Shown piece by piece: positions 42,615 to 52,484 of a DNA stretch of 64,000 bases. The stretch comes from Scandinavium vulneris_A (lineage in GTDB: Bacteria > Pseudomonadota > Gammaproteobacteria > Enterobacterales > Enterobacteriaceae). Made by a program: the position numbers and the translations under genes. Location: positions 443,468 through 507,467 of the forward strand of contig JBKGRZ010000004.1 of NCBI GenBank assembly GCA_046518185.1. Reading direction: 5' to 3'. The first letter of the stretch is position 1. Every line of letters starts with the position of its first letter. A model generated the notes under the pieces. That model was not told the DNA's origin. It did not search any database and worked only from the letters and a program-made list of their open reading frames with translations.

Positions 42615-44084
42615 ATGTTCGATAATGAATGGGGAAAGCAATTTCTCGCTGAGTACTACTTTGGCGACTACTGTCTCAAATTTAACGAGGTTTTGTTAAA
42701 AAATGGTCGTGTAATACCTATTCCACCAAAAGAGTTGCACATTCTGAGTCTTCTTGTTGCCAATGCGGGTCGCCTTCTGAGCAAAGAGTTTTTAATCAAG
42801 ACGGTATGGAACGGCGGGATCGTGAGCGATGAATCGTTGACCCGATGCATCTACTCCTTAAGGAAAATTTTAGAAAAGAATGGTGATTCTTGCTATATAG
42901 AAACGATTTATGGCAAAGGTTATGCATTCGCATCAGAGATATCTCTGAAACCCTCTGTTAAACATAATCCGCAAGAGATGTTGGCGGTTTTTCCCTGTGA
43001 GACGTTTTCTGAGTTGGCATTTATTGATGTCTACGAGATGTTTTCTGAGAGTCTGCCTCGGGATGTCAATATTTACCCCTATGCGTTATTGAGCAAATGC
43101 CGGAGTCCCATGGATTTTGAGAAGTTTATCAAGCATCACAACCCAAAATATGTTGTCTATTACACGCTAACCGATGTTGATCATAATGAAAAAATCGTTA
43201 ACTTTAGCATCCAAAACCGAATGGAGGTTGAGCAGGTAGTCTGGCTGACGCTTGACATTTCGCAGCTGAAAGAACACAACTATACTTATTTCAAGCATCG
43301 CATGCAGCGCTATTTTAACCATAAATTCTCCAATGATGCTGGTCATCAGGCATTTGAACAGCCAGGTTTTCCAGAAGAAACACATTTGCATCACTCTTTA
43401 GTGAATTATCTGATCGATGATTACAGCCACTCCAGCCTCACCACTACGGTCAATGTATTGCTAAAAAATGCAAACTTCATGAATCACAACGTTGATGGAA
43501 TCATAAAGCTTGCTGAGTGCTATCTGGGCTTCATTTTGTCAGGGGATAGCAATGTTTATAAACTGATCTATAAAGTCAAAAAGATCGTTGATGGTCTGCT
43601 GCTGGTCGAGCCCTTAAACGCCAGGGCGCTGGCTCTGATGGGGGTGGTTAAAAGCATCGATAAAGAGGGCGAGCATTCACATCATTGTTTCTCTCAGGCC
43701 AATTATTTAGCGCCGCATGACGATTTCGTGATCTACTATTATGCGTTGCATTTTTTTATCCAGGGTCAATATGGGCTTTTTCTTGATGAAGTACAGAAGC
43801 TTAGCCAGTCATCTGCTTTTAAAGGCCGCGTTCAGTTTCTGAAACATAAGATTCAGGCCCAGCAGTTCGGAGGCGATGGTTATTCGGAAAAAAGGCTGCG
43901 CCAAATTACGGCTGATGAAATGACCTTGGATGATGTTTCTGATGAAACCCATCATGTTTATGCTAAAGATAAACGTAATACTCTCCGGGGTGGGCATAAA
44001 CAATTGCTCAATGCCCGGTTGAATGAACTTAAAGAAATATCTTATCACCCCCTTAGAATACGCAATAGTATTGACTGGATGTAA
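42615..44084 (+). CDS. hilA: HilA/YgeH-like transcriptional regulator
   Basis: 489 residues. Residues 12-112 form an OmpR/ToxR-type winged helix (IPPKELHILSLLVANAGRLLSKEFLIKTVWNGGIVSDESLTRCIYSLRKIL, then IETIYGKGYAF); the rest is helical with TPR-like repeats, as in HilA. HilA is the master activator of SPI-1 operons, so this gene probably switches on invF and the secretion genes. Perfect AAAGGAGGT before the ATG. Salmonella HilA is 553 residues, so this one is shorter at the C-terminus; E. coli YgeH (ETT2) is another relative. Its stop is followed 19 bases later by iagB. Confidence 0.85.
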   Translation: MFDNEWGKQFLAEYYFGDYCLKFNEVLLKNGRVIPIPPKELHILSLLVANAGRLLSKEFLIKTVWNGGIVSDESLTRCIYSLRKILEKNGDSCYIETIYGKGYAFASEISLKPSVKHNPQEMLAVFPCETFSELAFIDVYEMFSESLPRDVNIYPYALLSKCRSPMDFEKFIKHHNPKYVVYYTLTDVDHNEKIVNFSIQNRMEVEQVVWLTLDISQLKEHNYTYFKHRMQRYFNHKFSNDAGHQAFEQPGFPEETHLHHSLVNYLIDDYSHSSLTTTVNVLLKNANFMNHNVDGIIKLAECYLGFILSGDSNVYKLIYKVKKIVDGLLLVEPLNARALALMGVVKSIDKEGEHSHHCFSQANYLAPHDDFVIYYYALHFFIQGQYGLFLDEVQKLSQSSAFKGRVQFLKHKIQAQQFGGDGYSEKRLRQITADEMTLDDVSDETHHVYAKDKRNTLRGGHKQLLNARLNELKEISYHPLRIRNSIDWM

Positions 44085-44103
44085 AGAGAGAGTTAGCAAA
44101 GAG

Positions 44104-44586
44104 ATGAAGTTGATAATGGCAGTTGTTCTTACTGTGCCGTTCATTCGTCATGTTCATGCTGATTGCTGGGAGTTTACCGCTAAACGGTTCAATGTTGAAG
44201 TCAGGCTCCTACAGGCCATTGCGCAGGTAGAATCAAGAATGGATCCGGCATCGATTGGCAAAAACAGAAATGGCACTCGTGATTATGGACTGATGCAAAT
44301 CAATAGTGTCCACCTTAATCGACTAAGCAAAAAAGGGATCAGTGAGTCAATGCTGGTGAGCGACCCCTGTGTTTCATTATTGGTTGGCGCATCCATTCTG
44401 AAAGATATGGTTAATATCTATGGTTACGGTTGGGAAGCTGTGGGCGCTTATAACGCTGGGGCAGCCAAAGGGCGCTACAACCTGCGAATGAAGTATGCAC
44501 GGCAGGTATGGCAGATCTATCAACGCCCTGTTGGTGAACGTCTTCATATTCCGCTACAGGAATTCCATCGTCGAATACATTTATGA
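44104..44586 (+). CDS. iagB: IagB-type lytic transglycosylase of the secretion system
   Basis: 160 residues, the same length as Salmonella IagB. After a signal peptide (VVLTVPFIRHVHA) comes a goose-lysozyme-type domain with the catalytic Glu in LLQAIAQVESRMDPASIG, GLMQINSVH, and EAVGAYNAGAAKGR. It opens local gaps in murein for the secretion apparatus. The ATG at 44104 was chosen because the longer frame from 44023 runs inside hilA and would lose the signal peptide. Neighbouring hilA and invF place it at the head of the locus. Confidence 0.9.
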   Translation: MKLIMAVVLTVPFIRHVHADCWEFTAKRFNVEVRLLQAIAQVESRMDPASIGKNRNGTRDYGLMQINSVHLNRLSKKGISESMLVSDPCVSLLVGASILKDMVNIYGYGWEAVGAYNAGAAKGRYNLRMKYARQVWQIYQRPVGERLHIPLQEFHRRIHL

Positions 44587-44711
44587 TTAAATTACGATTT
44601 AAATATAATGAAGTGATTTGTGGGCAGTGACTTTTCCATCATCATTTCATCATGATTGTGGTGCAGTGAAACACTATAGTGATTGTATCTTTCTTCGCAA
44701 AAGAACTTATC

Positions 44712-45467
44712 ATGAAAATTGCTACCCGTGACAACAGATTGGCTGCTGGGGATGAGATTACCTTTGTAGGGCATTCATTGCTTTATATCGCCATCGGAAG
44801 TGATGGTTGCAATATTAATATATCCTCTCGTGCGCAAGAGTCGGTTAAATTCATCGGCGAAAACCAGCAAGGAATGCTGGTTTTGAAGCCGTGTACGTTG
44901 ACTGTTGAATCCGGGCTATTACACTACAGCATCGTAAAGTTCCCGTTCCTGGTTAAACTTCAGGTTTTTATTGATCGCGCTCGTAAGCACAAGAAGACCT
45001 ACGATGAAATTAGCCCTTTTGGTTATTTACCGGCAGAGCTAGGTGCTCAGCCCTCGTTGAGAAAAGTGGAATACTGGTTCTTAAACCAGATATTTATGAA
45101 TACTGAGGGAGTTAATCAGTTCTCCAGTATATTACAGCATAACGAATGGTATGACCTGGTTGAATTTCTACTTGATGAGTCTTGCGGCAATAACACCCAG
45201 CACTTGCGATCGTTGTGCGAGCGTTATGGGTTATCCGCCTCTCATTTCAGACGGCTAACCAGAGCTGCTTTAGGCAAAACAGCGAAAGTTGAATTGCGCG
45301 ATTGGCGACTGGTACGAGCTTTATTTGATATGTTGGAAGGCAACCATAACCTGACAACTATTGCGATGAATCATGGCTACTCATCGCTTTCTCATTTTTC
45401 CAATGAGGTTAAAGAGGCATTTGGTGTATCGCCGAGAAATTTAAAAAAAGTTTTATACGTGGATTAA
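44712..45467 (+). CDS. invF: InvF-like AraC-family activator
   Basis: 251 residues. The C-terminal third has the AraC double helix-turn-helix (LRSLCERYGLSASHFRRLTRAALGKTAKVELRDWRLVRAL; LTTIAMNHGYSSLSHFSNEVKEAFGVSPRNLKK). The stretch RKVEYWFLNQIF parallels RCEYWFLQQI of Salmonella InvF. With chaperone SicA, InvF activates the sic/sip effector promoters. ATG at 44712; an upstream TTG at 44679 is possible but not needed. The stop overlaps the invG start by one base. Confidence 0.88.
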   Translation: MKIATRDNRLAAGDEITFVGHSLLYIAIGSDGCNINISSRAQESVKFIGENQQGMLVLKPCTLTVESGLLHYSIVKFPFLVKLQVFIDRARKHKKTYDEISPFGYLPAELGAQPSLRKVEYWFLNQIFMNTEGVNQFSSILQHNEWYDLVEFLLDESCGNNTQHLRSLCERYGLSASHFRRLTRAALGKTAKVELRDWRLVRALFDMLEGNHNLTTIAMNHGYSSLSHFSNEVKEAFGVSPRNLKKVLYVD

Positions 45468-47131
45468 TGATGATTTTTAACAAATACCCAAATGTTTGCA
45501 TTTTGATCGCAGCATTAATGACGTCAATAATACCGAATACGAGTATTGCAAATACATTAGCTGCGCAAGGATATGTTGCACGTGATGAGGGGGTGAAAGG
45601 CATCTTTGACGCACTATCTTCGGCCATGCACAAGCCTATCGTTATCAGTAAAATTGCCGCTCGCAAGAAAATTAGCGGTGAGTTCGATATGGCGCGTCCT
45701 GAGCAGGTGGTTGATGCTGTGGCTAATCAACTGAGTCTGATCTGGTATAACGATAACCAGGCTATCTATATCTATGACTCCTCGGAAATTCGCAATGCGG
45801 TCATCGTGTTGAAAAATACCTCACTTAACGTGGTGGTTAATTTTTTGAAAACCTCCGGGCTTTATGATACTCGCTATCCAATCCGCGCCGATAATCGTAG
45901 CCAGACATTTTATGTGTCAGGCCCACCTATTTATATTGACCTGATTGGCAATGCAGCAAAATTCCTCGATCGCAAAAGCGATGGTTTTGATGGCCGGGAA
46001 AACTTAGCGGTTATCCCGTTGTTCAATACTTTTGTTGACGACCGGGAATATACCTACCGTAGCGAGAAAATCACCATTCCCGGCATTGCCAGCGTGGTGA
46101 ACCGCGTGATGTCCAGCGGTCAGGCACCGGGCGGCGTGGTGCAAATGAGTCCACCTATAAAGGATGATGCGCTCTTGCTCAAATCATTTCCCGGCGATAC
46201 CAATGAATCCGAACCAAGCGAGATCAAACGCTTGGAAACCGAAACTAAAGCGCTGCCAACAGGCCATGGGATGAGTATTATTGCCGACCCTGGAACCAAT
46301 AGTCTTTTAGTCCGGGGCAGTGCTGAGCAAGTTTCTTATATCCGCAATCTGGTTAATTCCTTAGATATCTCTAAGCGACACGTCGAGCTTTCAGTATGGA
46401 TTGTCGACCTGCAAAAAGATGCCTTTAACAATCTGGGTGTTGAGTGGTCAGGCAGTATTAACGTGGGCAACAGTTTTGGACTATCGCTGAATGGCGGATC
46501 CAGCACCATAGATGGTGCGAGTTTTATGGCAGCGGCCTTAGCGCTGAGCGAAAAAAATAAAGCCAATATCGTTTCCAGACCGATGATTCTGACACAGGAA
46601 AATATTCCGGCAATCTTCGATAACAGCAGAACGTTCTATTCAAAACTGGTCGGTGAACGCACGGCTCAGTTGGAAAGTGTGACTTATGGAACGTTAGTGA
46701 GCGTATTGCCGCGTTTTACTGAAAACGGAGAGATAGAAATGATGCTCAACGTAGAGGATGGCAATCAATTTGATGACACCCGCACCGGCACCGATGATCT
46801 CCCTGAAGTGGGTAGGACGAAGATCAGCACCGTGGCCAGAGTCCCGAAGGGGAAAAGTCTGCTGATCGGCGGTTATACCCGGGATGAAGAATCAAAGGTG
46901 GAAGGCAAGATCCCATTGCTCGGCGATATCCCATGGTTAGGGCAGTTGTTTAGCTATACGCGTGACCGTAACTCAAATATGGTGCGAGTGTTTATGATAC
47001 AGCCACGTGAAATTGATGGGCCATTAACCCCGGATGCCCACAGCCAGATTGCTGAGATGAAGAAGGACTTCTCACGCGATGACTTGCAAAACTGGATGAC
47101 CAACTATCTGGATAGCCAAAAATGGCGTTAG
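45467..47131 (+). CDS. invG: Type III secretion outer-membrane secretin InvG (SctC)
   Basis: 554 residues (Salmonella InvG 562). Signal peptide ending near PNTSIAN, N0/N1 domains (GVKGIFDALSSAMHKPIVISKIAARKKISGEFD), ring-building N3 region, then the secretin core with VRGSAEQVSYIRNLVNSLDISKRHVELSVWIVDL, GNSFGLSLNGG, and the C-terminal GKIPLLGDIPWLGQLFSYTRD. It forms the outer-membrane ring and gate. Salmonella InvG needs the pilotin InvH; no invH is found next to it here. Translation is coupled with invF and, by a 10-base overlap, with invE. Confidence 0.95.
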   Translation: MMIFNKYPNVCILIAALMTSIIPNTSIANTLAAQGYVARDEGVKGIFDALSSAMHKPIVISKIAARKKISGEFDMARPEQVVDAVANQLSLIWYNDNQAIYIYDSSEIRNAVIVLKNTSLNVVVNFLKTSGLYDTRYPIRADNRSQTFYVSGPPIYIDLIGNAAKFLDRKSDGFDGRENLAVIPLFNTFVDDREYTYRSEKITIPGIASVVNRVMSSGQAPGGVVQMSPPIKDDALLLKSFPGDTNESEPSEIKRLETETKALPTGHGMSIIADPGTNSLLVRGSAEQVSYIRNLVNSLDISKRHVELSVWIVDLQKDAFNNLGVEWSGSINVGNSFGLSLNGGSSTIDGASFMAAALALSEKNKANIVSRPMILTQENIPAIFDNSRTFYSKLVGERTAQLESVTYGTLVSVLPRFTENGEIEMMLNVEDGNQFDDTRTGTDDLPEVGRTKISTVARVPKGKSLLIGGYTRDEESKVEGKIPLLGDIPWLGQLFSYTRDRNSNMVRVFMIQPREIDGPLTPDAHSQIAEMKKDFSRDDLQNWMTNYLDSQKWR

Positions 47132-48285
47132 GAATCAATAATAACAGCCCGTCGATGCAAATCTATATGCAACGTAGGGACAAGTTATCGACAGAAAAGC
47201 AGACGCTTTCAGATCAGAATGAAATTAAAAATGCGCTAGCCGGTGACGATGCGGCGATAGTCGAGGACGAATCTCCAGCAGCTTTATTGCAGCGCTTTGC
47301 GAGCGCCACGGATGAAATGTCTGCCGCAATGTCACAATTCCGTAGTCGTCGCGATTACGATAAGAAAATGGGGTCATCGGCAGAAAGCAGTTTTGACCAG
47401 GTACTTGATGAGGATGTTTTCCCAAAAGCCGATCAGCTTGTGAAAATTATGAAAGGGGAGAAAGGCGCTAACATTGAAAATATGCTGCGCAATGCTCGTT
47501 CACTCTTCCCTGATGACAGTGATTTGGTGCTGGTATTGCGTGAAACGCTTCGCCGCCGAGAGCTTGATGAAGTTGTACGTAAACGTCTGAAGAAATTATT
47601 AAGCCAGGTTGAAAAAGAAGCCGATCCTAAGCGGCTTAAAGCGGGTATCAACGTAGCATTGAAAGCGCGCCTGTTTGGCAAGACGCTGAGCATGAACCCG
47701 GCAATCATGCGCGAAAGCTATCGCAGTTTTCTGGAGAGCGAAGATCACGAAATTGAGGTTTATCAGGATTGGGTCACGACGTATGGCGTCGAGCGTCGCA
47801 GCATCGTCGTTAATTTTATGGAGGATGCGATTCTCTCTGATATTGATTCCGCTGATCCCAGTTGCAGCCATGTTGAGTTCAGTTATTTGCTCGGGCGTAT
47901 CGGGCAAATAAAAACAATCCGCTCCTGTGATGCTCTTTTTATTAAGAACGTGCTCAGCGATCAGGCTGTGAGAGAGGTCAATCATGATGAAGGTTCGTGG
48001 CTGTTCTTTATGTTTGGCATATTACGTGGTCCACAGGATATTAATGAACTCCTGACTTTAACTGTGGGTGATTATCTGCGTTTTGTTAAACGCTCAGAAC
48101 AGGCACGCTTTTTACAATCAGTCTATACCAATTGTAAAAAACTGCCTCATGAAGCATTTCCTTCGCTTGAAGAAAGAAACGATTTGTTGATGTATTTTGA
48201 AATGCTAATTAACAAAGCACTGCACAATGAGAATATTGAAAGGCGTAACGCCGCTGATGCGCAAAATATTAAAGAGCATGAATAA
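47122..48285 (+). CDS. invE: Type III secretion gatekeeper InvE (SctW)
   Basis: 387 residues (Salmonella InvE 372). Helical protein of the InvE/MxiC/YopN family, with a flexible N-terminus to about residue 70, the conserved ESPAALLQRFASATDEMSAAMSQF segment, and helical repeats to the C-terminus. It sits in the cytoplasm at the export gate and sets the order of translocators before effectors. Start ATG at 47122 inside the end of invG. Confidence 0.9.
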   Translation: MALGINNNSPSMQIYMQRRDKLSTEKQTLSDQNEIKNALAGDDAAIVEDESPAALLQRFASATDEMSAAMSQFRSRRDYDKKMGSSAESSFDQVLDEDVFPKADQLVKIMKGEKGANIENMLRNARSLFPDDSDLVLVLRETLRRRELDEVVRKRLKKLLSQVEKEADPKRLKAGINVALKARLFGKTLSMNPAIMRESYRSFLESEDHEIEVYQDWVTTYGVERRSIVVNFMEDAILSDIDSADPSCSHVEFSYLLGRIGQIKTIRSCDALFIKNVLSDQAVREVNHDEGSWLFFMFGILRGPQDINELLTLTVGDYLRFVKRSEQARFLQSVYTNCKKLPHEAFPSLEERNDLLMYFEMLINKALHNENIERRNAADAQNIKEHE

Positions 48286-48287
48286 TA

Positions 48288-50339
48288 ATGAATAAGTTTT
48301 TACATCAGATACGACATCATCCAGAGCTGTTTATTCTGGTTTTGATTGTTGTCATCATCTCAATGCTGGTGATTCCGCTGCCGACCTTTCTTGTCGATTT
48401 TTTAATCGGCTTGAATATGGTGCTGTCGATACTCGTGTTTCTGGCATCATTTTACGTTGACCGTATCCTTAATTTCTCAACGTTTCCCTCGGTGTTATTA
48501 ATTACAACACTATTTCGCCTGGCTTTATCCGTCAGCACCAGCCGTTTGATCCTGAATGATGCTGATGCCGGTGATATTATCGCCACCTTTGGTGAATTCG
48601 TTATCGGCGATAACTTAGTCGTTGGTTTCGTTATCTTCGCAATCGTCACCATCGTGCAGTTTATGGTTATTACAAAAGGTGCCGAACGCGTCGCGGAAGT
48701 AGCGGCTCGTTTCTCGCTTGACGGTATGCCAGGCAAGCAAATGAGCATTGATGCTGATTTGCGCGCGGGTTCAATTGATGCAGATGCCGCAAAAGAGCGA
48801 CGCAGCGTCGTTGAACGCGAAAGCCAGCTCTATGGTTCCTTTGACGGCGCGATGAAGTTTATTAAAGGCGATGCCATCGCGGGCATTATCGTCATCTTTA
48901 TTAACTTTATTGGCGGCATCAGCGTTGGCGTCTCGCAGCACGGCATGGATATGTCCACTGCACTGTCAACCTACACCATGCTGACCATCGGCGATGGGTT
49001 AGTTGCCCAGATCCCGGCGCTACTTATCGCGATTGGCGCGGGCTTTATTGTTACGCGCGTGAATGGCGAAGCCGATAATATGGGCCGAACCATCGTTGGC
49101 CAATTGTTTAAAAATTCGACGGTGCTGCTGATTGCCGCAATTATCGCGCTGGGCATCGGGAGCCTGCCGGGCTTTCCGCTTGGTGTATTCGTCATTCTGG
49201 CACTCTCACTGGCCGGCATGTTTTATTATCAGCAGCGAATAGAGAAAAAGAGCAGTAACGCCGCCGCTGACTCAGCGCCTGTCAGCAGCTTTGATCCCGA
49301 TGCTCAGCCCGATGAATCAGGCAGCTCACTGGGCATGCTCACCGATCTTGACAACATCGCTTCGGAAACCGTGCCGCTGATTATTCTGCTTAATGATAAA
49401 GATCTCGAGTTATTCGAAAAGAATAAGCTCGCACAGCGCTATCGCAGCCAGTTCTTTATCGACTATGGCATTAATTTGCCTGAGTTTACTTTGAAATCAT
49501 CGGTAAATATCGAGCCCGATACCGTGACGCTGCTGATTAATGAAATTAAGGCGGAGCAATTTCAGACCAAATTTAATCATTATCATGTGGTGAATAGCTC
49601 ACCCGAGATTGAGCAAATGGGGATCCCTTATGTCCTGATTGATAATCTGGTTTGGGTCGATGAGCATCAGCGTAAGACGTTAACCCAATTAGGCTACCAA
49701 CTGAGAAACAGCATTGACGAGGTTTACCATACGCTTGCGGCTATTCTTATTCGCCACATTAATGAATATTTTGGCGTTCAGGAAACAAAAAATATGCTTG
49801 ATAAGCTTGAGGCAAAATATCCAGATCTGATGAAAGAAGTTATGCGTCATGCCACCGTACAGAGGATCTCGGAAGTTCTGCAAAGACTTCTGGGCGAAAA
49901 AATATCGGTGCGTAATATGAAGCTAATCATGGAAGCCATTGCCCTGTGGGCCCCCAGAGAAAAGGATGTAATCTCGCTGGTTGAACATATTCGCGGAGCA
50001 ATGTCCCGCTATATTTGCCATAAATTTGCTCACTCGAATAGCCTACAGGTAATCATGCTATCTGGAGAGTTTGAGGAGCGGATAAGGGCAGGGATTCGCA
50101 ATACTTCGGCGGGTACTTTTTTAAATCTCGACCCCGCCGTGTCGGATGAACTAATGGATAAATTCGCTCTGGCCATGGACGGCGTAACTATTTCCTGCCG
50201 TGATTTGGTGGTCCTGACTTCAGTTGATATTCGTCGTTTCTTAAAGCGATTTATTGAAACACGTTTTAAAGACCTGGAAGTTATGTCATTTGGCGAAATA
50301 AGTGACAGCGTATCTATAAATGTCATAAAGACGATTTAA
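48288..50339 (+). CDS. invA: Type III secretion export gate protein InvA (SctV)
   Basis: 683 residues (Salmonella 685). Eight N-terminal transmembrane helices (to about 320) include the FHIPEP-family signature around NFSTFPSVLLITTLFRLALSVSTSRLIL and the cytoplasmic FLxxP loop DGMPGKQMSIDADLRAGSID. The soluble C-terminal half builds the nonameric ring that docks chaperone-substrate complexes. AATAATGA joins it to invE, two bases after its stop. Confidence 0.97.
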   Translation: MNKFLHQIRHHPELFILVLIVVIISMLVIPLPTFLVDFLIGLNMVLSILVFLASFYVDRILNFSTFPSVLLITTLFRLALSVSTSRLILNDADAGDIIATFGEFVIGDNLVVGFVIFAIVTIVQFMVITKGAERVAEVAARFSLDGMPGKQMSIDADLRAGSIDADAAKERRSVVERESQLYGSFDGAMKFIKGDAIAGIIVIFINFIGGISVGVSQHGMDMSTALSTYTMLTIGDGLVAQIPALLIAIGAGFIVTRVNGEADNMGRTIVGQLFKNSTVLLIAAIIALGIGSLPGFPLGVFVILALSLAGMFYYQQRIEKKSSNAAADSAPVSSFDPDAQPDESGSSLGMLTDLDNIASETVPLIILLNDKDLELFEKNKLAQRYRSQFFIDYGINLPEFTLKSSVNIEPDTVTLLINEIKAEQFQTKFNHYHVVNSSPEIEQMGIPYVLIDNLVWVDEHQRKTLTQLGYQLRNSIDEVYHTLAAILIRHINEYFGVQETKNMLDKLEAKYPDLMKEVMRHATVQRISEVLQRLLGEKISVRNMKLIMEAIALWAPREKDVISLVEHIRGAMSRYICHKFAHSNSLQVIMLSGEFEERIRAGIRNTSAGTFLNLDPAVSDELMDKFALAMDGVTISCRDLVVLTSVDIRRFLKRFIETRFKDLEVMSFGEISDSVSINVIKTI

Positions 50340-50354
50340 CAGGAGTTAACAGTA

Positions 50355-50756
50355 ATGAATATTGATATCGTTTCTTTAGTTAGTGCGGCACTCGTTGAAA
50401 GCGGCTGCGATGAATCGCTGCTGGGGGATTTTGATGCCCACTCAACGATTTCGCTCGATTTTGAAAACTCGCCAAGCCTGTTAATTAGCATGGTGGATGA
50501 CAATGTCTGGATCTGGTCAAAAATATGTGAGGCCCATGAAACCCTTCTGCATCACAGCGCCAGTGCGATTCTGGAAAAGATGATGAGCGGCTGCCAGTTT
50601 TCAATCACCGAGCAGCTCCAGCTAACGCAAAATGATGGCTACCTTGAACTTCGCGGAATGGTACATCCTAGCTACCTGGAGAGCAGCCAGCGCTTTGCCG
50701 ATGCGCTGGACGAATTCTTTTCCCACCAGGAAGATTTTCTGAGGCTTATTCGCTAA
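50355..50756 (+). CDS. invB: Type III secretion chaperone InvB (SpaK)
   Basis: 133 residues (Salmonella InvB 135), acidic, with the class IB chaperone fold pattern (LLISMVDDNVWIWSKICEAHETLLHHSASAILEKMM). InvB binds N-termini of effectors including SipA. AGGAGTTAACAGTA precedes the ATG, and the stop shares a base with the invC start. Confidence 0.88.
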   Translation: MNIDIVSLVSAALVESGCDESLLGDFDAHSTISLDFENSPSLLISMVDDNVWIWSKICEAHETLLHHSASAILEKMMSGCQFSITEQLQLTQNDGYLELRGMVHPSYLESSQRFADALDEFFSHQEDFLRLIR

Positions 50757-52048
50757 TGACCATTGGAATGCTATTACGGCAGCAGGCTCATCCTCTGCGT
50801 TTGTCCGGCCCGTTGATCGAAGCAGTTTTGCCCGGGGTAAAAGTGGGAGAGCTTTGTGAAATTCGCCGCAGCTGGGACGAACCGGAAGTTGTGGCCAGAG
50901 CGCAGGTACTAGGATTCCACGCCGATCGAACGATCCTCAGTTTGATCGGCACCGCCCAAGGCTTGTCGCGGGATGCTGTGATTAGCCCCACCGGTGCGGG
51001 ACTCTCGGTTACCGTGAGTCATGAATTACTGGGCTGTGTACTCGACCCGGCTGGGAATATCGTCGAACGATTTGGTGAACAGTATGAAAGCTATGCCAGG
51101 CAAGTTCGTCCTGTTGATGCCGCTCCGCCTTCCTATCAGGACCGCGTCGGTATCCGTGAGCCATTTTTAACGGGCGTACGCGCAATTGATGGGCTCATGA
51201 CCTGTGGCATTGGCCAGCGACTTGGAATATTTGCCGCCGCTGGCTGCGGTAAGACAACATTGATGCATATGCTGATTGAACAGTCTGAGGCGGATGTTTT
51301 TATTATCGCTTTAATTGGCGAGCGTGGCAGGGAGGTTACCGAATTCTCAGAAGCCTTGCGCCAATCTGAGCATCGCCATAAATGTATTCTGGTTTATGCC
51401 ACCTCAGATTATTCGTCACTCGATCGCTGCAATGCCGCGCTGGTTGCCACGACCGTCGCCGAATATTTCCGAGATTCAGGAATGAATGTCGTGCTGTTTC
51501 TTGACTCGATGACCCGCTATGCCCGCGCACTGCGTGATGTTGCGCTTGCCTCCGGCGAATCGCCGGCACGAAGGGGCTATCCGGCATCGGTATTTGATGC
51601 GCTACCGAAGCTGCTTGAGCGGCCAGGCTGTACCCGCGATGGCAGTATTACCGCCTGGTATACCATTTTATTGGAAAGCGATGATGAGCCGGACCCTATC
51701 GCCGATGAAATTCGCTCTATCCTCGATGGGCATCTGTATTTGAGCCGTAAGCTTGCCGCCAAAAATCATTATCCGGCCATTGATATCCTCAATAGCGTCA
51801 GTAGGGTTTCAAGCCAGGTTTGTGACACGGAGCACCTGCAGCTGGCGGGCGCCGTACGGCGTATTCTGGCCAAAATCGAAGAGCTGCAAATATTTGTCGA
51901 TCTTGGGGAGTATCAGGCGGGTGAGAATGCGGAGAACGATCGCGCGATGGAGTTGCGCGATTCGATATTAGCCTGGCTTCGTCAACGCGGCGATGAGCAT
52001 GCCAGCTTTAATCAGATCCTGCAGGAGATGAGACATTTTGCGTCGTAA
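50756..52048 (+). CDS. invC: Type III secretion ATPase InvC (SctN)
   Basis: 430 residues (Salmonella 431). F1-ATPase-beta-like hexameric motor with Walker A (FAAAGCGKTTLMHML, about residue 160), the GERGREVTEF motif, Walker B (VVLFLDSMTRYARALRD), and the substrate-binding loop GESPARRGYPASVFDALPKLLERPGC. It unfolds substrates and detaches chaperones. The end overlaps invI by 11 bases. Confidence 0.97.
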   Translation: MTIGMLLRQQAHPLRLSGPLIEAVLPGVKVGELCEIRRSWDEPEVVARAQVLGFHADRTILSLIGTAQGLSRDAVISPTGAGLSVTVSHELLGCVLDPAGNIVERFGEQYESYARQVRPVDAAPPSYQDRVGIREPFLTGVRAIDGLMTCGIGQRLGIFAAAGCGKTTLMHMLIEQSEADVFIIALIGERGREVTEFSEALRQSEHRHKCILVYATSDYSSLDRCNAALVATTVAEYFRDSGMNVVLFLDSMTRYARALRDVALASGESPARRGYPASVFDALPKLLERPGCTRDGSITAWYTILLESDDEPDPIADEIRSILDGHLYLSRKLAAKNHYPAIDILNSVSRVSSQVCDTEHLQLAGAVRRILAKIEELQIFVDLGEYQAGENAENDRAMELRDSILAWLRQRGDEHASFNQILQEMRHFAS

Positions 52049-52484
52049 AATACATTCACTGATTGTGCGCTCGGAATTTAAGCTACAACAGAATGATTTT
52101 CTGATCGCCAAAAATGAGAGTGAGCACAAGAGCCTCAGCAGCAAAATAGCGGATTTCCATCAGGAAATGGATGCGGTGAAGTCGCTTAGTCAGAGTCTCT
52201 ATCCTCAGGGAGTCCTTAATAAAGAAAAACTACTGGCAATTCAGCGTCGTCAAGGGGTGCTAAAGCGAAAACTTGCCGATATGAAAATGCAGGTATCCCA
52301 GGTTCTGTTAGATAAAGAGCGTTGTGAAACAGATAAGGAAACACTCTCTGAAAAAAAGAAACTGTTTCTCAAGAAAATCGATAAATACCATTTTCTGAGA
52401 ATGAGGGAGCGCCGGGAAAGGCGGCTAAGGGAGGTGCGAATGGAAGAGTCAGAAATTGAAGAGAGGGTGTCATGGCAACGATAA
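52038..52484 (+). CDS. invI: Type III secretion stalk protein InvI (SpaM, SctO)
   Basis: 148 residues (Salmonella 147), highly charged and almost entirely coiled-coil, with heptads through ESEHKSLSSKIADFHQEMDAVK and RRERRLREVRMEESEIEER. SctO proteins form the central stalk linking the ATPase to the export gate. It overlaps invC at the start and invJ at the end. Confidence 0.85.
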   Translation: MRRKIHSLIVRSEFKLQQNDFLIAKNESEHKSLSSKIADFHQEMDAVKSLSQSLYPQGVLNKEKLLAIQRRQGVLKRKLADMKMQVSQVLLDKERCETDKETLSEKKKLFLKKIDKYHFLRMRERRERRLREVRMEESEIEERVSWQR